Assembly: GCF_042680605.1 (NCBI RefSeq)
Contig: NZ_JBHUEE010000008.1
Coordinates: forward strand, 199,691 to 263,690
Direction of reading: 5' to 3'
DNA from: Allobogoriella deserti
GTDB taxonomy: Bacteria > Actinomycetota > Actinomycetes > Actinomycetales > Actinomycetaceae
Length of the DNA stretch: 64,000 nucleotides
Shown: in pieces, positions 11,140 through 18,984 of the stretch
How positions within the stretch are numbered: position 1 is the first letter of the stretch
Layout of the letters: each line of letters opens with the position of its first letter
Program-made: the position numbers and the translations under genes
The notes under the pieces: generated by a model
The model's database searches: none
What the model was told of the DNA's origin: nothing
What the model saw: only the letters and a program-made list of their open reading frames with translations

Positions 11140-12078
11140 ATGCGTCTGCTCTTCGCCGGTACTCCCGCCGCGGCCGTGCCGAGTCTGCGAGCCCTGCTCG
11201 ACTCCGATCACGAGGTCGCGGCCGTGCTCACCCGGCCGGACGCGCGCCGGGGCCGTGGACGCACCCTGCACCCGAGCCCGGTGGCCCAGCTCGCCCGAGA
11301 GGCCGGCGTCGACGTCCTCGCGCCGCGCAGCCTCAAGGACGACTCGGTCGCCGAGCAGATCGCCGCGCTTCAGGTCGATGCCGCGCCCGTCGTCGCCTAC
11401 GGCAACCTCGTCCCGCCGGCGCTCCTCGAGGTCCCGCGCCACGGCTGGATCAACGTGCACTTCTCTCTCCTGCCCGCCTGGCGCGGCGCCGCCCCTGTCC
11501 AACGTGCGCTCATCGCCGGCGACGACGTCACCGGCGCCAGCGTCTTCCGGCTCGAGGAAGGTCTCGACACCGGCCCCGTCTACGGGACCGTGACGGAGAA
11601 CATCCGGCCGCGGGACACGGCCGGCGACCTGCTCGACCGCCTCGCACAATCGGGCGCCGGCCTGCTCGTCACCGTGCTCGATGCGCTCGAGGCCGGCACC
11701 GCAGACGCCCGCCCACAGCCGAACGACGGCGTGAGCGCGGCACCGAAACTTGACGTCGCGGAGGCGCAGGTCCGCTGGAGCGATCCGGCTCTGGCCGTCG
11801 ACCGCGTCATCCGGGGCTGCACACCCGCGCCCGGAGCCTGGACGGTGCTGCCCGACGGGTCTCGCCTCAAGGTCGCTCCGGTCTCCCCGCGCCAGGATGT
11901 CACGGACCTGCGTCCCGGCGAGGTCCGCCCGGGTCGCCGGCAGGTGCTGGTCGGGACCGGATCGACCGCCGTCGAGCTGGGGCAGGTCGCACCCGCCGGC
12001 AAGTCGTGGATGCCCGCGGACGCGTGGGCCCGGGGTGCCCGGCTGCCGGAGGAGACGATCCTGGGGGAGAGGGCGTGA
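11140..12078 (+). CDS. fmt: Methionyl-tRNA formyltransferase
   Basis: Formylates initiator Met-tRNA using 10-formyltetrahydrofolate. The 312-residue protein begins with LFAGTPAAAVPSLRAL and contains the catalytic motif ISLLPAWRGAAPVQ in the form FSLLPAWRGAAPVQ (about residues 109-122), with upstream INVH. The C-terminal OB-like tRNA-binding domain follows from about residue 205 (RVIRGCTPAPGAW). The stop overlaps rsmB by 4 bases. The pair fmt-rsmB is conserved in bacteria; def is absent from this window. Confidence 0.96.
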   Translation: MRLLFAGTPAAAVPSLRALLDSDHEVAAVLTRPDARRGRGRTLHPSPVAQLAREAGVDVLAPRSLKDDSVAEQIAALQVDAAPVVAYGNLVPPALLEVPRHGWINVHFSLLPAWRGAAPVQRALIAGDDVTGASVFRLEEGLDTGPVYGTVTENIRPRDTAGDLLDRLAQSGAGLLVTVLDALEAGTADARPQPNDGVSAAPKLDVAEAQVRWSDPALAVDRVIRGCTPAPGAWTVLPDGSRLKVAPVSPRQDVTDLRPGEVRPGRRQVLVGTGSTAVELGQVAPAGKSWMPADAWARGARLPEETILGERA

Positions 12079-13586
12079 GCCCCGAAGGCCGCGGTGAGCG
12101 ACCTCGCCGCCAGCACCGGCCGAACCGGGCCCACCGGTCGAACGGGGCCCACCGGTCGAACCGGACCCACCGACCGGACCGGTCACGCCTGACCGCCTTC
12201 GAGGTGATCCGCCGGGTCGCCGAGTCGGATGCGTACGCCAACCTGGTCCTCCCCGGTCTCCTGCGCGAGCGCGACATCACCGCCCGCGACGCCGCCTTCG
12301 CGACCGAACTCACCTACGGCACGCTACGCCTACAAGGCCGCTACGACGCGATCCTGGCGCACTGCACCCGCGGACGCGCGCTCGAGGACCTCGATCCCGA
12401 GGTCCTCGACCTGCTGCGCCTCGGCGCGCACCAGCTCCTGGGCATGCGAGTGCCGGTCCACGCCGCGGTCTCCCAGACAGTGGCCCTGACCCGACACGTC
12501 GTCGGCCCCGCACCGACCGGGATGGTCAACGCCGTGCTGCGCACGGTCGCGGAGACGCCGCTTCAGACGTGGCTGGACCAGCTCGCCGCCGAGGCCGAGG
12601 ACGACGTCGCGCGCCTGTCCGTGGCCGAGTCCCATCCCGTGTGGGTCACCCGAGCGATGCGGCAGAGCCTGCTGAGCGAACTTGAGGCCGCTCCCGGTCG
12701 ATCGAGTGACATCACCGGCGAGCTCGCCACCCTGCTCGCCGCGGACAATCGTCCCCCACGTGTCGCACTGGTCGCCCGCCCGGGACTGATCGAGCCCGAC
12801 GATCTGGCCGACCAGGTCGAGGCGCAGACCCGGCAGCGGCCGGCGCGTGGCGCCTACTCGCCCTGCGCCGTCGTACCCGGTGCCGGGGACCCCGGCCGGC
12901 TCCCGGCGGTCGAGGCCGGCGCTGCCGGCGTCCAGGACGAAGGCTCGCAACTGGTCGCCCTCGCCCTGGCGGCCGCCGAGCTGGAGGGGCGGGACGAACG
13001 GTGGCTCGACCTGTGCGCGGGCCCGGGCGGCAAGGCAGCTCTCCTCGGCGCCCTCGCTGCCGGCCGGGACTGCCGCCTCCTGGCCAACGAGGTCGCACCG
13101 CATCGCGCCGGCCTCGTCCGCGGCTCGACCGCCGCCGTCCCGGCGGGGACCGTGGAGGTCCGCATCGGCGACGGCCGCTCACTCGGCGCGGAGCAGCCCG
13201 GCGAGTTCGACCGAGTCCTCGTCGACGCACCGTGCACCGGACTCGGTGCGTTGCGTCGCCGGCCCGAGTCGCGGTGGCGGCGCAGTCCGGCCGACCTGGC
13301 CACGCTCGGGTCCCTGCAGCGCGACCTGCTGACCTCTGCGCTCGAGGCGGTCCGCGTCGGCGGCGTCGTCGCCTACGTCACGTGCTCCCCGCACGTGGCC
13401 GAGACTCGGCTCGTGGTGGAGGACACGCTGCGCAGATCGGGCGGTGCTCAGCTGCTCGACGCCTCCGAGGTCACCCGCACCGTCGCCGTGTCCGATCCCG
13501 ACCTGACCGGTCCGTACGTCCAGCTCTGGCCGCACCGCCACGGCACCGACGCGATGTTTCTCGCCCTGCTGCGCCGGACGGCCTGA
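12075..13586 (+). CDS. rsmB: 16S rRNA (cytosine-967-C5) methyltransferase
   Basis: Methylates C967 of 16S rRNA using SAM. With the GTG at 12075, which overlaps the fmt stop, the protein has 503 residues. After a basic low-complexity N-terminus with a six-residue repeat comes a NusB-like RNA-binding domain (about residues 36-160, RDAAFATELTYGTLR). The RsmB-type methyltransferase domain follows: DLCAGPGGKAALL is the SAM loop, VLVDAPCTGLGALRR carries the PC catalytic-loop Cys, and YVTCSPH supplies the nucleophilic Cys. Confidence 0.95.
   Translation: MSPEGRGERPRRQHRPNRAHRSNGAHRSNRTHRPDRSRLTAFEVIRRVAESDAYANLVLPGLLRERDITARDAAFATELTYGTLRLQGRYDAILAHCTRGRALEDLDPEVLDLLRLGAHQLLGMRVPVHAAVSQTVALTRHVVGPAPTGMVNAVLRTVAETPLQTWLDQLAAEAEDDVARLSVAESHPVWVTRAMRQSLLSELEAAPGRSSDITGELATLLAADNRPPRVALVARPGLIEPDDLADQVEAQTRQRPARGAYSPCAVVPGAGDPGRLPAVEAGAAGVQDEGSQLVALALAAAELEGRDERWLDLCAGPGGKAALLGALAAGRDCRLLANEVAPHRAGLVRGSTAAVPAGTVEVRIGDGRSLGAEQPGEFDRVLVDAPCTGLGALRRRPESRWRRSPADLATLGSLQRDLLTSALEAVRVGGVVAYVTCSPHVAETRLVVEDTLRRSGGAQLLDASEVTRTVAVSDPDLTGPYVQLWPHRHGTDAMFLALLRRTA
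12121..12174 (+). repeat. Three 18-bp tandem repeats inside rsmB
   Basis: Three degenerate copies of an 18-bp unit (first copy CGAACCGGGCCCACCGGT) encode the six-residue repeats NRAHRS, NGAHRS and NRTHRP ahead of the NusB-like domain. They form a positively charged disordered extension, plausibly an RNA-contacting tail, and keep the frame whatever their number. Confidence 0.85.
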
Positions 13587-13601
13587 TCCACGATGCCTCG
13601 A

Positions 13602-13607
13602 TAGATT
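13602..13607 (+). promoter_or_regulatory. Candidate leaderless -10 element for rpe
   Basis: TAGATT lies in the 27-base gap after rsmB and ends six bases before the rpe GTG. No Shine-Dalgarno sequence is present. Confidence 0.45.
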
Positions 13608-13613
13608 GGCCCG

Positions 13614-14303
13614 GTGAGCATCCTCATCTCGCCGAGCATCCTGAACTCCGACTTCTCCGACCTCACGGGTGAACTGGCGAAGATCTCCACGGCCGACTAC
13701 GTGCACGTGGACGTCATGGACAACCACTTCGTCCCGAACCTCACCCTCGGTCTGCCGGTGGTCGAGTCCATCCTGCGCACCTCGCCGCTGCCGGTGGACG
13801 CCCACCTCATGATCGACGAGCCCGACCGCTGGGCTCCCGCGTTCGCCGAGGTCGGCTGCGCCTCGGTGACCGTGCATGCCGAGGCCACCGCCGCCCCGGT
13901 GCGCCTGGCCCGCGAGCTGCGCGCGCAGGGCGCCCGCGCCGGACTCGCGCTGCGCCCGGCCACGCCGGTGGAGCCGTACCTCGACCTGCTCGGCGAGTTC
14001 GACATGATCCTCGTGATGACCGTCGAACCCGGCTTCGGCGGGCAGTCCTTCATCGACGGCACGCTGCCGAAGATCGAACGCACCCGGCACGCCATCGCCG
14101 GTTCCGGGCTGGACGTGTGGGTCCAGGTCGACGGCGGCATCTCCCGGGACACGATCGGGCGCGCCGCCGAGGCCGGTGCCAACGTGTTCGTCGCCGGTTC
14201 AGCGGTGTACAAGGCCGAGGACGCTGGCGCCGAGGTCGAGGAGTTGCGCCGCCTGGCCACCGAGGCCCACCGGCACGACGCACCGACGACGCACCGGCAC
14301 TGA
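13614..14303 (+). CDS. rpe: Ribulose-phosphate 3-epimerase
   Basis: Interconverts ribulose-5-phosphate and xylulose-5-phosphate in the pentose phosphate pathway. The TIM-barrel protein (229 residues) shows the full signature: SPSILNSDF at the N-terminus, HVDVMDNHFVPNLTLG (metal ligands), VDAHLMIDEPD, MTVEPGFGGQSF and VDGGI followed by a phosphate-binding AGSAVYKA. The location after fmt-rsmB is the usual actinobacterial one. It is the last housekeeping gene before the sugar locus. Confidence 0.96.
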   Translation: MSILISPSILNSDFSDLTGELAKISTADYVHVDVMDNHFVPNLTLGLPVVESILRTSPLPVDAHLMIDEPDRWAPAFAEVGCASVTVHAEATAAPVRLARELRAQGARAGLALRPATPVEPYLDLLGEFDMILVMTVEPGFGGQSFIDGTLPKIERTRHAIAGSGLDVWVQVDGGISRDTIGRAAEAGANVFVAGSAVYKAEDAGAEVEELRRLATEAHRHDAPTTHRH

Positions 14304-14355
14304 CCGGCCGGACGAACGCGACACCGGCACGACGCTTCCCACAGCGCTCCCGATA

Positions 14356-14391
14356 TGGAAACGTTGTCACTACGAGCTGGCAACGAGCGAG
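14356..14391 (+). promoter_or_regulatory. LacI-type operator pair upstream of sulfatase operon
   Basis: TGGAAACGTTGTCA (14356-14369) matches 12 of 14 positions of the palindrome TGGCAACGTTGCCA. A half site TGGCAACG follows at 14378-14385 with a degenerate right arm. The second half site ends only 13 bases before the sulfatase ATG, so a bound repressor would cover the translation-start region. Assignment to the LacI protein of this locus is inference from the shared motif. Confidence 0.7.
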
Positions 14392-14398
14392 GGAGCAC

Positions 14399-15859
14399 AT
14401 GTCCGGGCCGAACGTCGTCATGATCGTCGCGGACCAGTGGGCCGCCGACACGATCGGCGCACTCGGGCACCCGACGGTGCGCACGCCGCATCTGGACCGG
14501 CTCGTCGAGCGCGGCACCACCTTCACCTCGGCCTATTGCGCCGCGCCGATCTGCCTGCCGTCTCGCACGGCGATGCTCACCGGGCGACTCCCACGGCGGG
14601 ACCGGGTCTACGACAACGCGTCCGAGCTCCCGGCCGGCGTGCCCACGGTGGCGCACCACCTCAACCGTGCCGGGTACCGCACGGCGGTTGCGGGCAAGAT
14701 GCACTTCGTCGGCCCGGACCAACACCACGGCTTCGCCGAGCGCCTGACCCGTGACGCCTCACCGACGGACTTCCGGCTGACGCCGGACTGGACGGCCGGT
14801 CCGGTGGCCAACCCCGGCACCAGCGTCCGCCGGCTGCGCTACGCGCCGACGGCGCCGTGGACCTGGCAGCTCTCCTACGACGAGGAGGTCACGCACCGGG
14901 CGCTGGAGCGCCTCCGGCTGGCGAGCCGTGAGGCCTCGCCGTTCTTCCTCTGCGTCTCGATCACCCATCCGCACGACCCGTTCGTCCTGCCGGAGGCGTA
15001 CTGGGACAGGTACGCCGCGGACGAGATCGATCCGCCGCGCTCCCCGGCGGCGCCCCTGGAGGACCTGCATCCGGCCGACCGCTGGATCCAGACCCATCAC
15101 GAGGCGGACCGCTTCCCACTGTCACTCGATGAGACGCTTCGCGCACGGCGCGCGTACTACGCCGCCGTGTCCTACGTCGACGACACGGTTGGTCGCGTCC
15201 TGGGCGAGCTCCAGCGGCTCGGGATGAGTCAGGACACGGTCATCGTCGTCACCAGCGACCACGGGGAGATGCTCGGCGAGCACGGCATGTGGTTCAAACG
15301 CAGCTACCGTGATCCGTCCGTCCGGGTGCCGTTGGTCGTCGCCGGGCCCGGGATCCCGGCCGCCGCCACCCGGCACGCCCCCGTCTCTCTCATGGACCTG
15401 GTCCCGACTCTCCTCGATCTCACCGACGTCCCCGGCCGGGCCGAGCACACCGCCGCCATGGACGGCCGCTCACTCGCGCCGGCGATCCACGGCCGGGAGG
15501 AACCCGACCGCCCCGTGTTCGCGGAGTACCTCGGCGAAGGCACGATCGAGCCGGTGCTCATGGTGCGGCAGGCCGAGCACAAGTATGTACGCGTCCGCGG
15601 CCACGCGCCGATCCTGCACGATCTCGCCGCCGACCCCGCCGAGTCCCGCAACCTCGCGCACCAGCCCGATCACGCCCGGGTCGTCGACCGGTTGGACCGG
15701 TTGCTCCTCACCGGTGTGGACCTCGACCAGCTCTACGAGGACGTGCTGCGCAGCCAGAACGAACGTCTCCTCGTCGCCGGCACGACGCCGTGGGAAAACT
15801 CCTGGCAGCCCGACGTCGTCCCCGCCGGTGCGCGGATGTACCCGGCTCCGACGGCCTAG
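14399..15859 (+). CDS. Sulfatase (formylglycine type)
   Basis: An alkaline-phosphatase-fold sulfatase of 486 residues that would hydrolyse a sulfate ester. The signature CLPSRTAMLTGR (Cys52 to Arg63) contains the C-x-P-S-R core in which Cys52 must be converted to formylglycine by an FGE, not encoded in this window. The metal-binding IVADQW (from residue 9) and the TSDHGEMLGEHGMWFK segment (about residue 287) are present. No signal peptide is seen, so it should act in the cytoplasm on imported substrate. Sequence style resembles choline-sulfatase and heparan-sulfatase-like cytosolic enzymes; the substrate is unknown. The ATG at 14399 follows GAGGGAG. First gene of a four-gene operon. Confidence 0.88.
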   Translation: MSGPNVVMIVADQWAADTIGALGHPTVRTPHLDRLVERGTTFTSAYCAAPICLPSRTAMLTGRLPRRDRVYDNASELPAGVPTVAHHLNRAGYRTAVAGKMHFVGPDQHHGFAERLTRDASPTDFRLTPDWTAGPVANPGTSVRRLRYAPTAPWTWQLSYDEEVTHRALERLRLASREASPFFLCVSITHPHDPFVLPEAYWDRYAADEIDPPRSPAAPLEDLHPADRWIQTHHEADRFPLSLDETLRARRAYYAAVSYVDDTVGRVLGELQRLGMSQDTVIVVTSDHGEMLGEHGMWFKRSYRDPSVRVPLVVAGPGIPAAATRHAPVSLMDLVPTLLDLTDVPGRAEHTAAMDGRSLAPAIHGREEPDRPVFAEYLGEGTIEPVLMVRQAEHKYVRVRGHAPILHDLAADPAESRNLAHQPDHARVVDRLDRLLLTGVDLDQLYEDVLRSQNERLLVAGTTPWENSWQPDVVPAGARMYPAPTA

Positions 15860-15872
15860 GGGAGGCGGGCCC

Positions 15873-17363
15873 GTGACGACGACCTCATCCGACATCCTCG
15901 CCCTGGGAATCGACGTCGGAACCACCAACACCAAGGCGACACTGGTCGCGGTCGACCCGACCGGCGTCCGCGAACTCGCCCTGGCGGCCGCGCCGACCCC
16001 GTCCGACGCGCCCGGTCTGCTCGCGATGGTGGCCCGGGTCGTCGACGACGTCCTCGGCGAGACCTCAGGCGGACCGCACACCGTCGGCATCGCCTCCATG
16101 GCCGAGACCGGCGTCTGCCTCGACAAGCATGACGAGCCGACGACCGGACTACTCCGCTGGGACCCCCGACGAGCGACGGGACAGGCCTCGAGGCTCGCAG
16201 ACAGTTACGGCGCCGACGCCCTGTTCGCCGCGACCGGCGTGCGACCGAGCGGCAAGACGCCGCTGGCCACGTGGGCGTGGCTGCGGGACCACGGGTTCGC
16301 TTTCGACCGGTGGGCCGGCGCTGCGGACTTCGTCGCCCTGGCCCTGACCGGCGTGCTCGTCACCGACCACACGCTGGCCGGGCGCACCATGGCCTACCGC
16401 ATGGGCGGGGCGCCGGCCGAGACGTTCGACGCCGAGCTGCTCGAGCTGGCCGGACTGCGACCCGGCCAGCTTCCCCACGTCGCCGCACCCGACGACGTCG
16501 CAGCCCACGTCAGCCACGCCGCCCTACGCCGATTCGGGCTCGGTGAACTCACGCGGCGCCTGGCGCCGGGCACCCCGGTCACCGTCGCCGGACACGACCA
16601 CCCCGTCGGCGCGTGGGCGGCCGGCGCACGCGGTCCGGGGGAACGTGCCGATTCGCTCGGCACCGCCGAGGCGGTCCTGACCGTCCTGCCCGCGCCACCG
16701 GCACCTGCACCCGTGGCCGCGGCAGGCATGAGCTGGGTCCGTACCGTCAGCAGCCGCCACGACGCCCTGCTCGCCGGCACCTCGAGTGCCGGCGCGATGC
16801 TCGGCTGGCTGGCGGACCACCTCACCGACACCACGGTCGCCGACGCCCTCGTCGCGGCGGCCGGCGACGTGCGCCGCACCGGCGCCCCAGCCGGTCCGAT
16901 GGTCCTGCCGTATCTCGCGGGGCGCCAGACGCCGGCACCCGACCCTCAGGCGCGCGTGCGCGTCCTCGGCTCCGCCGCCGGCGCCGACCCGGCGTTGGTG
17001 GCCCGCTCCGTCCTGGACGGCATCGCTCTGCAGGCCCGCTGGATGCTCGAGGAGCAGGCCGGCCTCGGCGAGGCGGCACCGGGCCCGGTGACTGTGCTCG
17101 GCAGCCTGCTCGAGGAGCCGGCTGTCGCCGAGACCAAGCGGCTCGCCACCGCGGCACCGCTGCGCCGCGTGACGGCACGCGAACCGGTCGCCACCGGCGC
17201 CGGACTCCTGGGTGCCGTCCGGGCCGGGTTGCTCGGGCCGCCCGGCCCGGCTCTCGGCAACGCCCCGGTGCTGCCCGCCGTCGATCTTCCCCCGCCGGCG
17301 AACGACCCCTACCGCACGGCGCTGACCGCGTTCACCCGTGCCGCCACCGAAGGAGAGAGATGA
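15873..17363 (+). CDS. FGGY-family carbohydrate kinase
   Basis: A 496-residue sugar kinase of the xylulokinase/gluconokinase type. The N-terminal ATP-phosphate loop GIDVGTTNTKATLVAV is at about residues 10-25, and the second-domain motifs (GHDHPVGAWAAG and GTSSAGAMLGWL) are in place. The GTG at 15873 is supported by GGGGAGG ending eight bases upstream; the frame is open further back only through the sulfatase. Its stop overlaps the aldolase ATG (ATGA), so kinase and aldolase are coupled: it probably phosphorylates the ketose that the aldolase then splits. Substrate is not identified. Confidence 0.88.
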   Translation: MTTTSSDILALGIDVGTTNTKATLVAVDPTGVRELALAAAPTPSDAPGLLAMVARVVDDVLGETSGGPHTVGIASMAETGVCLDKHDEPTTGLLRWDPRRATGQASRLADSYGADALFAATGVRPSGKTPLATWAWLRDHGFAFDRWAGAADFVALALTGVLVTDHTLAGRTMAYRMGGAPAETFDAELLELAGLRPGQLPHVAAPDDVAAHVSHAALRRFGLGELTRRLAPGTPVTVAGHDHPVGAWAAGARGPGERADSLGTAEAVLTVLPAPPAPAPVAAAGMSWVRTVSSRHDALLAGTSSAGAMLGWLADHLTDTTVADALVAAAGDVRRTGAPAGPMVLPYLAGRQTPAPDPQARVRVLGSAAGADPALVARSVLDGIALQARWMLEEQAGLGEAAPGPVTVLGSLLEEPAVAETKRLATAAPLRRVTAREPVATGAGLLGAVRAGLLGPPGPALGNAPVLPAVDLPPPANDPYRTALTAFTRAATEGER

Positions 17364-18232
17364 CCCCCGCCCCCTCGCTCGACGCACTCGCCCGCCCGTC
17401 CGGTGGGCTCGCGATGGTCGCCATGGACCAGCGCGAGAGCCTGCGGCACATGTTCGACCAGGCCGGCGCGGGACGTCCGCCGGACCGGGTGCTCATCGAC
17501 TTCAAGCGCGCCGTCGCCGAGATCCTCGGCCCGCAGGCGTCGGGCTTCCTCATCGACCGGCACTACGGCTTCGACGAGATCCGCGGTGACCTGCCGCCCT
17601 CGGCCGGTCTGATCCTCGCCGTCGACGACCTCGTCCAGGAGCCGGGCGGACCGGTCGAGGACACCGGCCTCGACGAGACCGCCCTCGGCCAGGACCTATC
17701 CGGGGTCGCGGCGCTCAAGCTCCTGATCATCTGGCGCCGCGACGACCGCCGCGAGGCGCGGGTGAATCTTGCCCGACGGTTCGTCGCGGCAGCGCGGGAG
17801 CGCGGCCTGCTCTCCGTCCTCGAACCCGTGGTCAGGCCCGCCGCCGGGGAGAACGACTTCGACACGGAGGCCGCCATCCGCGAGGCCGCCCGCGAGCTCT
17901 CACCGCTGGGACAGAGCCTGTACAAGGTGCAGGTACCGCTCGGCGGCCGCGGTACGGAAGCCGAGCTGCGACGCGCGTGCGAGGCACTCGCCGGGGATAT
18001 CACCGGCCCGTGGGTCGTCCTCTCGCAGGGCGTCGACCGAGCCGACTTCTGTCGCGCGGTCGGCGCGGCGTGCCGCGCCGGGGCCAGCGGCTTCCTCGCC
18101 GGGCGCGCCCTGTGGAGCGACATCGTCGGCGCCGCCGACGTTCCCGCCCGGCTGCGGGAGGTCTCCCGGCCCCGACTGGAGGAGCTCGCCGCCGTCGTCG
18201 ATGCCGAGGCACGACCGTGGAGGCAGGCATGA
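17360..18232 (+). CDS. Class I aldolase related to sulfofructose-1-phosphate aldolase (YihT) and LacD
   Basis: This 290-residue protein strongly resembles E. coli YihT from memory: RPSGGLAMVAMDQRESLRHMF at the start (SGG-A-DQRE), ALKLLIIWR, GLLSVLEPVVRP, SLYKVQVPLGG (Lys of the Schiff base), PWVVLSQGVD and GASGFLAGRALW (phosphate-binding Arg) all align in order. YihT cleaves 6-deoxy-6-sulfofructose-1-phosphate to DHAP and sulfolactaldehyde; LacD relatives cleave tagatose-1,6-bisphosphate. No sulfoquinovose isomerase or sulfolactaldehyde reductase of the known pathway is clearly present, so the substrate is open. It lies between the FGGY kinase and a racemase-fold gene, with 4-base overlaps on both sides. 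Confidence 0.85.
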   Translation: MTPAPSLDALARPSGGLAMVAMDQRESLRHMFDQAGAGRPPDRVLIDFKRAVAEILGPQASGFLIDRHYGFDEIRGDLPPSAGLILAVDDLVQEPGGPVEDTGLDETALGQDLSGVAALKLLIIWRRDDRREARVNLARRFVAAARERGLLSVLEPVVRPAAGENDFDTEAAIREAARELSPLGQSLYKVQVPLGGRGTEAELRRACEALAGDITGPWVVLSQGVDRADFCRAVGAACRAGASGFLAGRALWSDIVGAADVPARLREVSRPRLEELAAVVDAEARPWRQA

Positions 18233-18900
18233 CCACCGTCGGGTTCATCCACACCGTGGCGGATCTCGCCGGCCGGTTCGAGCAGCTGGTCGCACCGGCC
18301 GCCGTGCGGACCGTGCACGCAGCCGACCCGTCCCTGCTCCGCCGGGCGATCGACGTCGGCGTGGACGAGGACCTCCACCGCCGCGTCGCCTCCCACGCGG
18401 CCCACCTCGCCGCCTGCGGCGCCGACGCCGTTCTGGTCACGTGCTCCTCGATCGGGGAGACCGTCACCACGGCCGCCGAGGCCGCCGGTGTGCCGGTGCT
18501 GCGGGTCGACGCCGCCATGGCGCGCGAGGCCGTCACGCGCGCTCGCACCGCCGGCGGTCGCATCGCAGTCCTGGCCACGGTCAGCTCGACGCTGGGGCCG
18601 ACCGGCCGGCTGGTACAGGCCGAGGCCGACCGCGCCGGCGGCGGCATCATCGTCACCCCCGAGGTCGTCGCCGGCGCCGCCGACGCCCGGTCCGCCGGCG
18701 ACCACGACGACCACGACCGGCGCGTGCGTGATGCCGTGGCGCGGGTCGCCGGATCGGCCGACGTCGTGGTCCTGGCCCAGGCGTCCATGGCGGCGGCGCT
18801 CGAGGGGGCCGAGCCGCCCGTACCGGTCCTCACCTCACCCGTCAGCGGCGTCGCCGACCTGCTCGCAGTCGTTCAACAGGACAAGCCCCGACCGCGGTGA
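18229..18900 (+). CDS. Aspartate/glutamate racemase-fold protein
   Basis: A 223-residue protein of the Asp/Glu/hydantoin racemase superfamily. The first catalytic Cys is in LVTCSSIGE (about residue 64). The place of the second Cys reads VVLAQASMAA, so a normal two-Cys racemase reaction is doubtful; single-Cys relatives include decarboxylases and isomerases. A His/Asp-rich insert (GDHDDHD) precedes the last strand. It is coupled to the aldolase by an ATGA overlap and ends the sulfatase operon. A role in processing the aldol product is conjecture. Confidence 0.72.
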   Translation: MTTVGFIHTVADLAGRFEQLVAPAAVRTVHAADPSLLRRAIDVGVDEDLHRRVASHAAHLAACGADAVLVTCSSIGETVTTAAEAAGVPVLRVDAAMAREAVTRARTAGGRIAVLATVSSTLGPTGRLVQAEADRAGGGIIVTPEVVAGAADARSAGDHDDHDRRVRDAVARVAGSADVVVLAQASMAAALEGAEPPVPVLTSPVSGVADLLAVVQQDKPRPR

Positions 18901-18963
18901 GAACGTTGCCGGTGTTGACGACCGGGAACGATGTGGGTACGTTGCCACATGGCAACGATGCCA
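18898..18963 (+). promoter_or_regulatory. Operator cluster upstream of the ABC importer operon
   Basis: Two close matches to the palindrome TGGCAACGWTGCCA lie side by side: TGGGTACGTTGCCA at 18934-18947 (12 of 14) and TGGCAACGATGCCA at 18950-18963 (perfect). Their centres are 16 bases apart. A weaker copy, TGAGAACGTTGCCG, is at 18898-18911 over the stop of the previous gene. The importer ATG begins 21 bases after the perfect site. Confidence 0.75.
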
Positions 18964-18984
18964 CACAGAAGGCGGAGATGAGCG

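Noticed and set aside
15873..18232. Complete classical sulfoquinovose (YihOPQRSTUV) pathway
   Set aside because: Only the aldolase resembles it; no YihQ-type sulfoquinovosidase, YihS isomerase, PfkB kinase or YihU reductase is recognisable.
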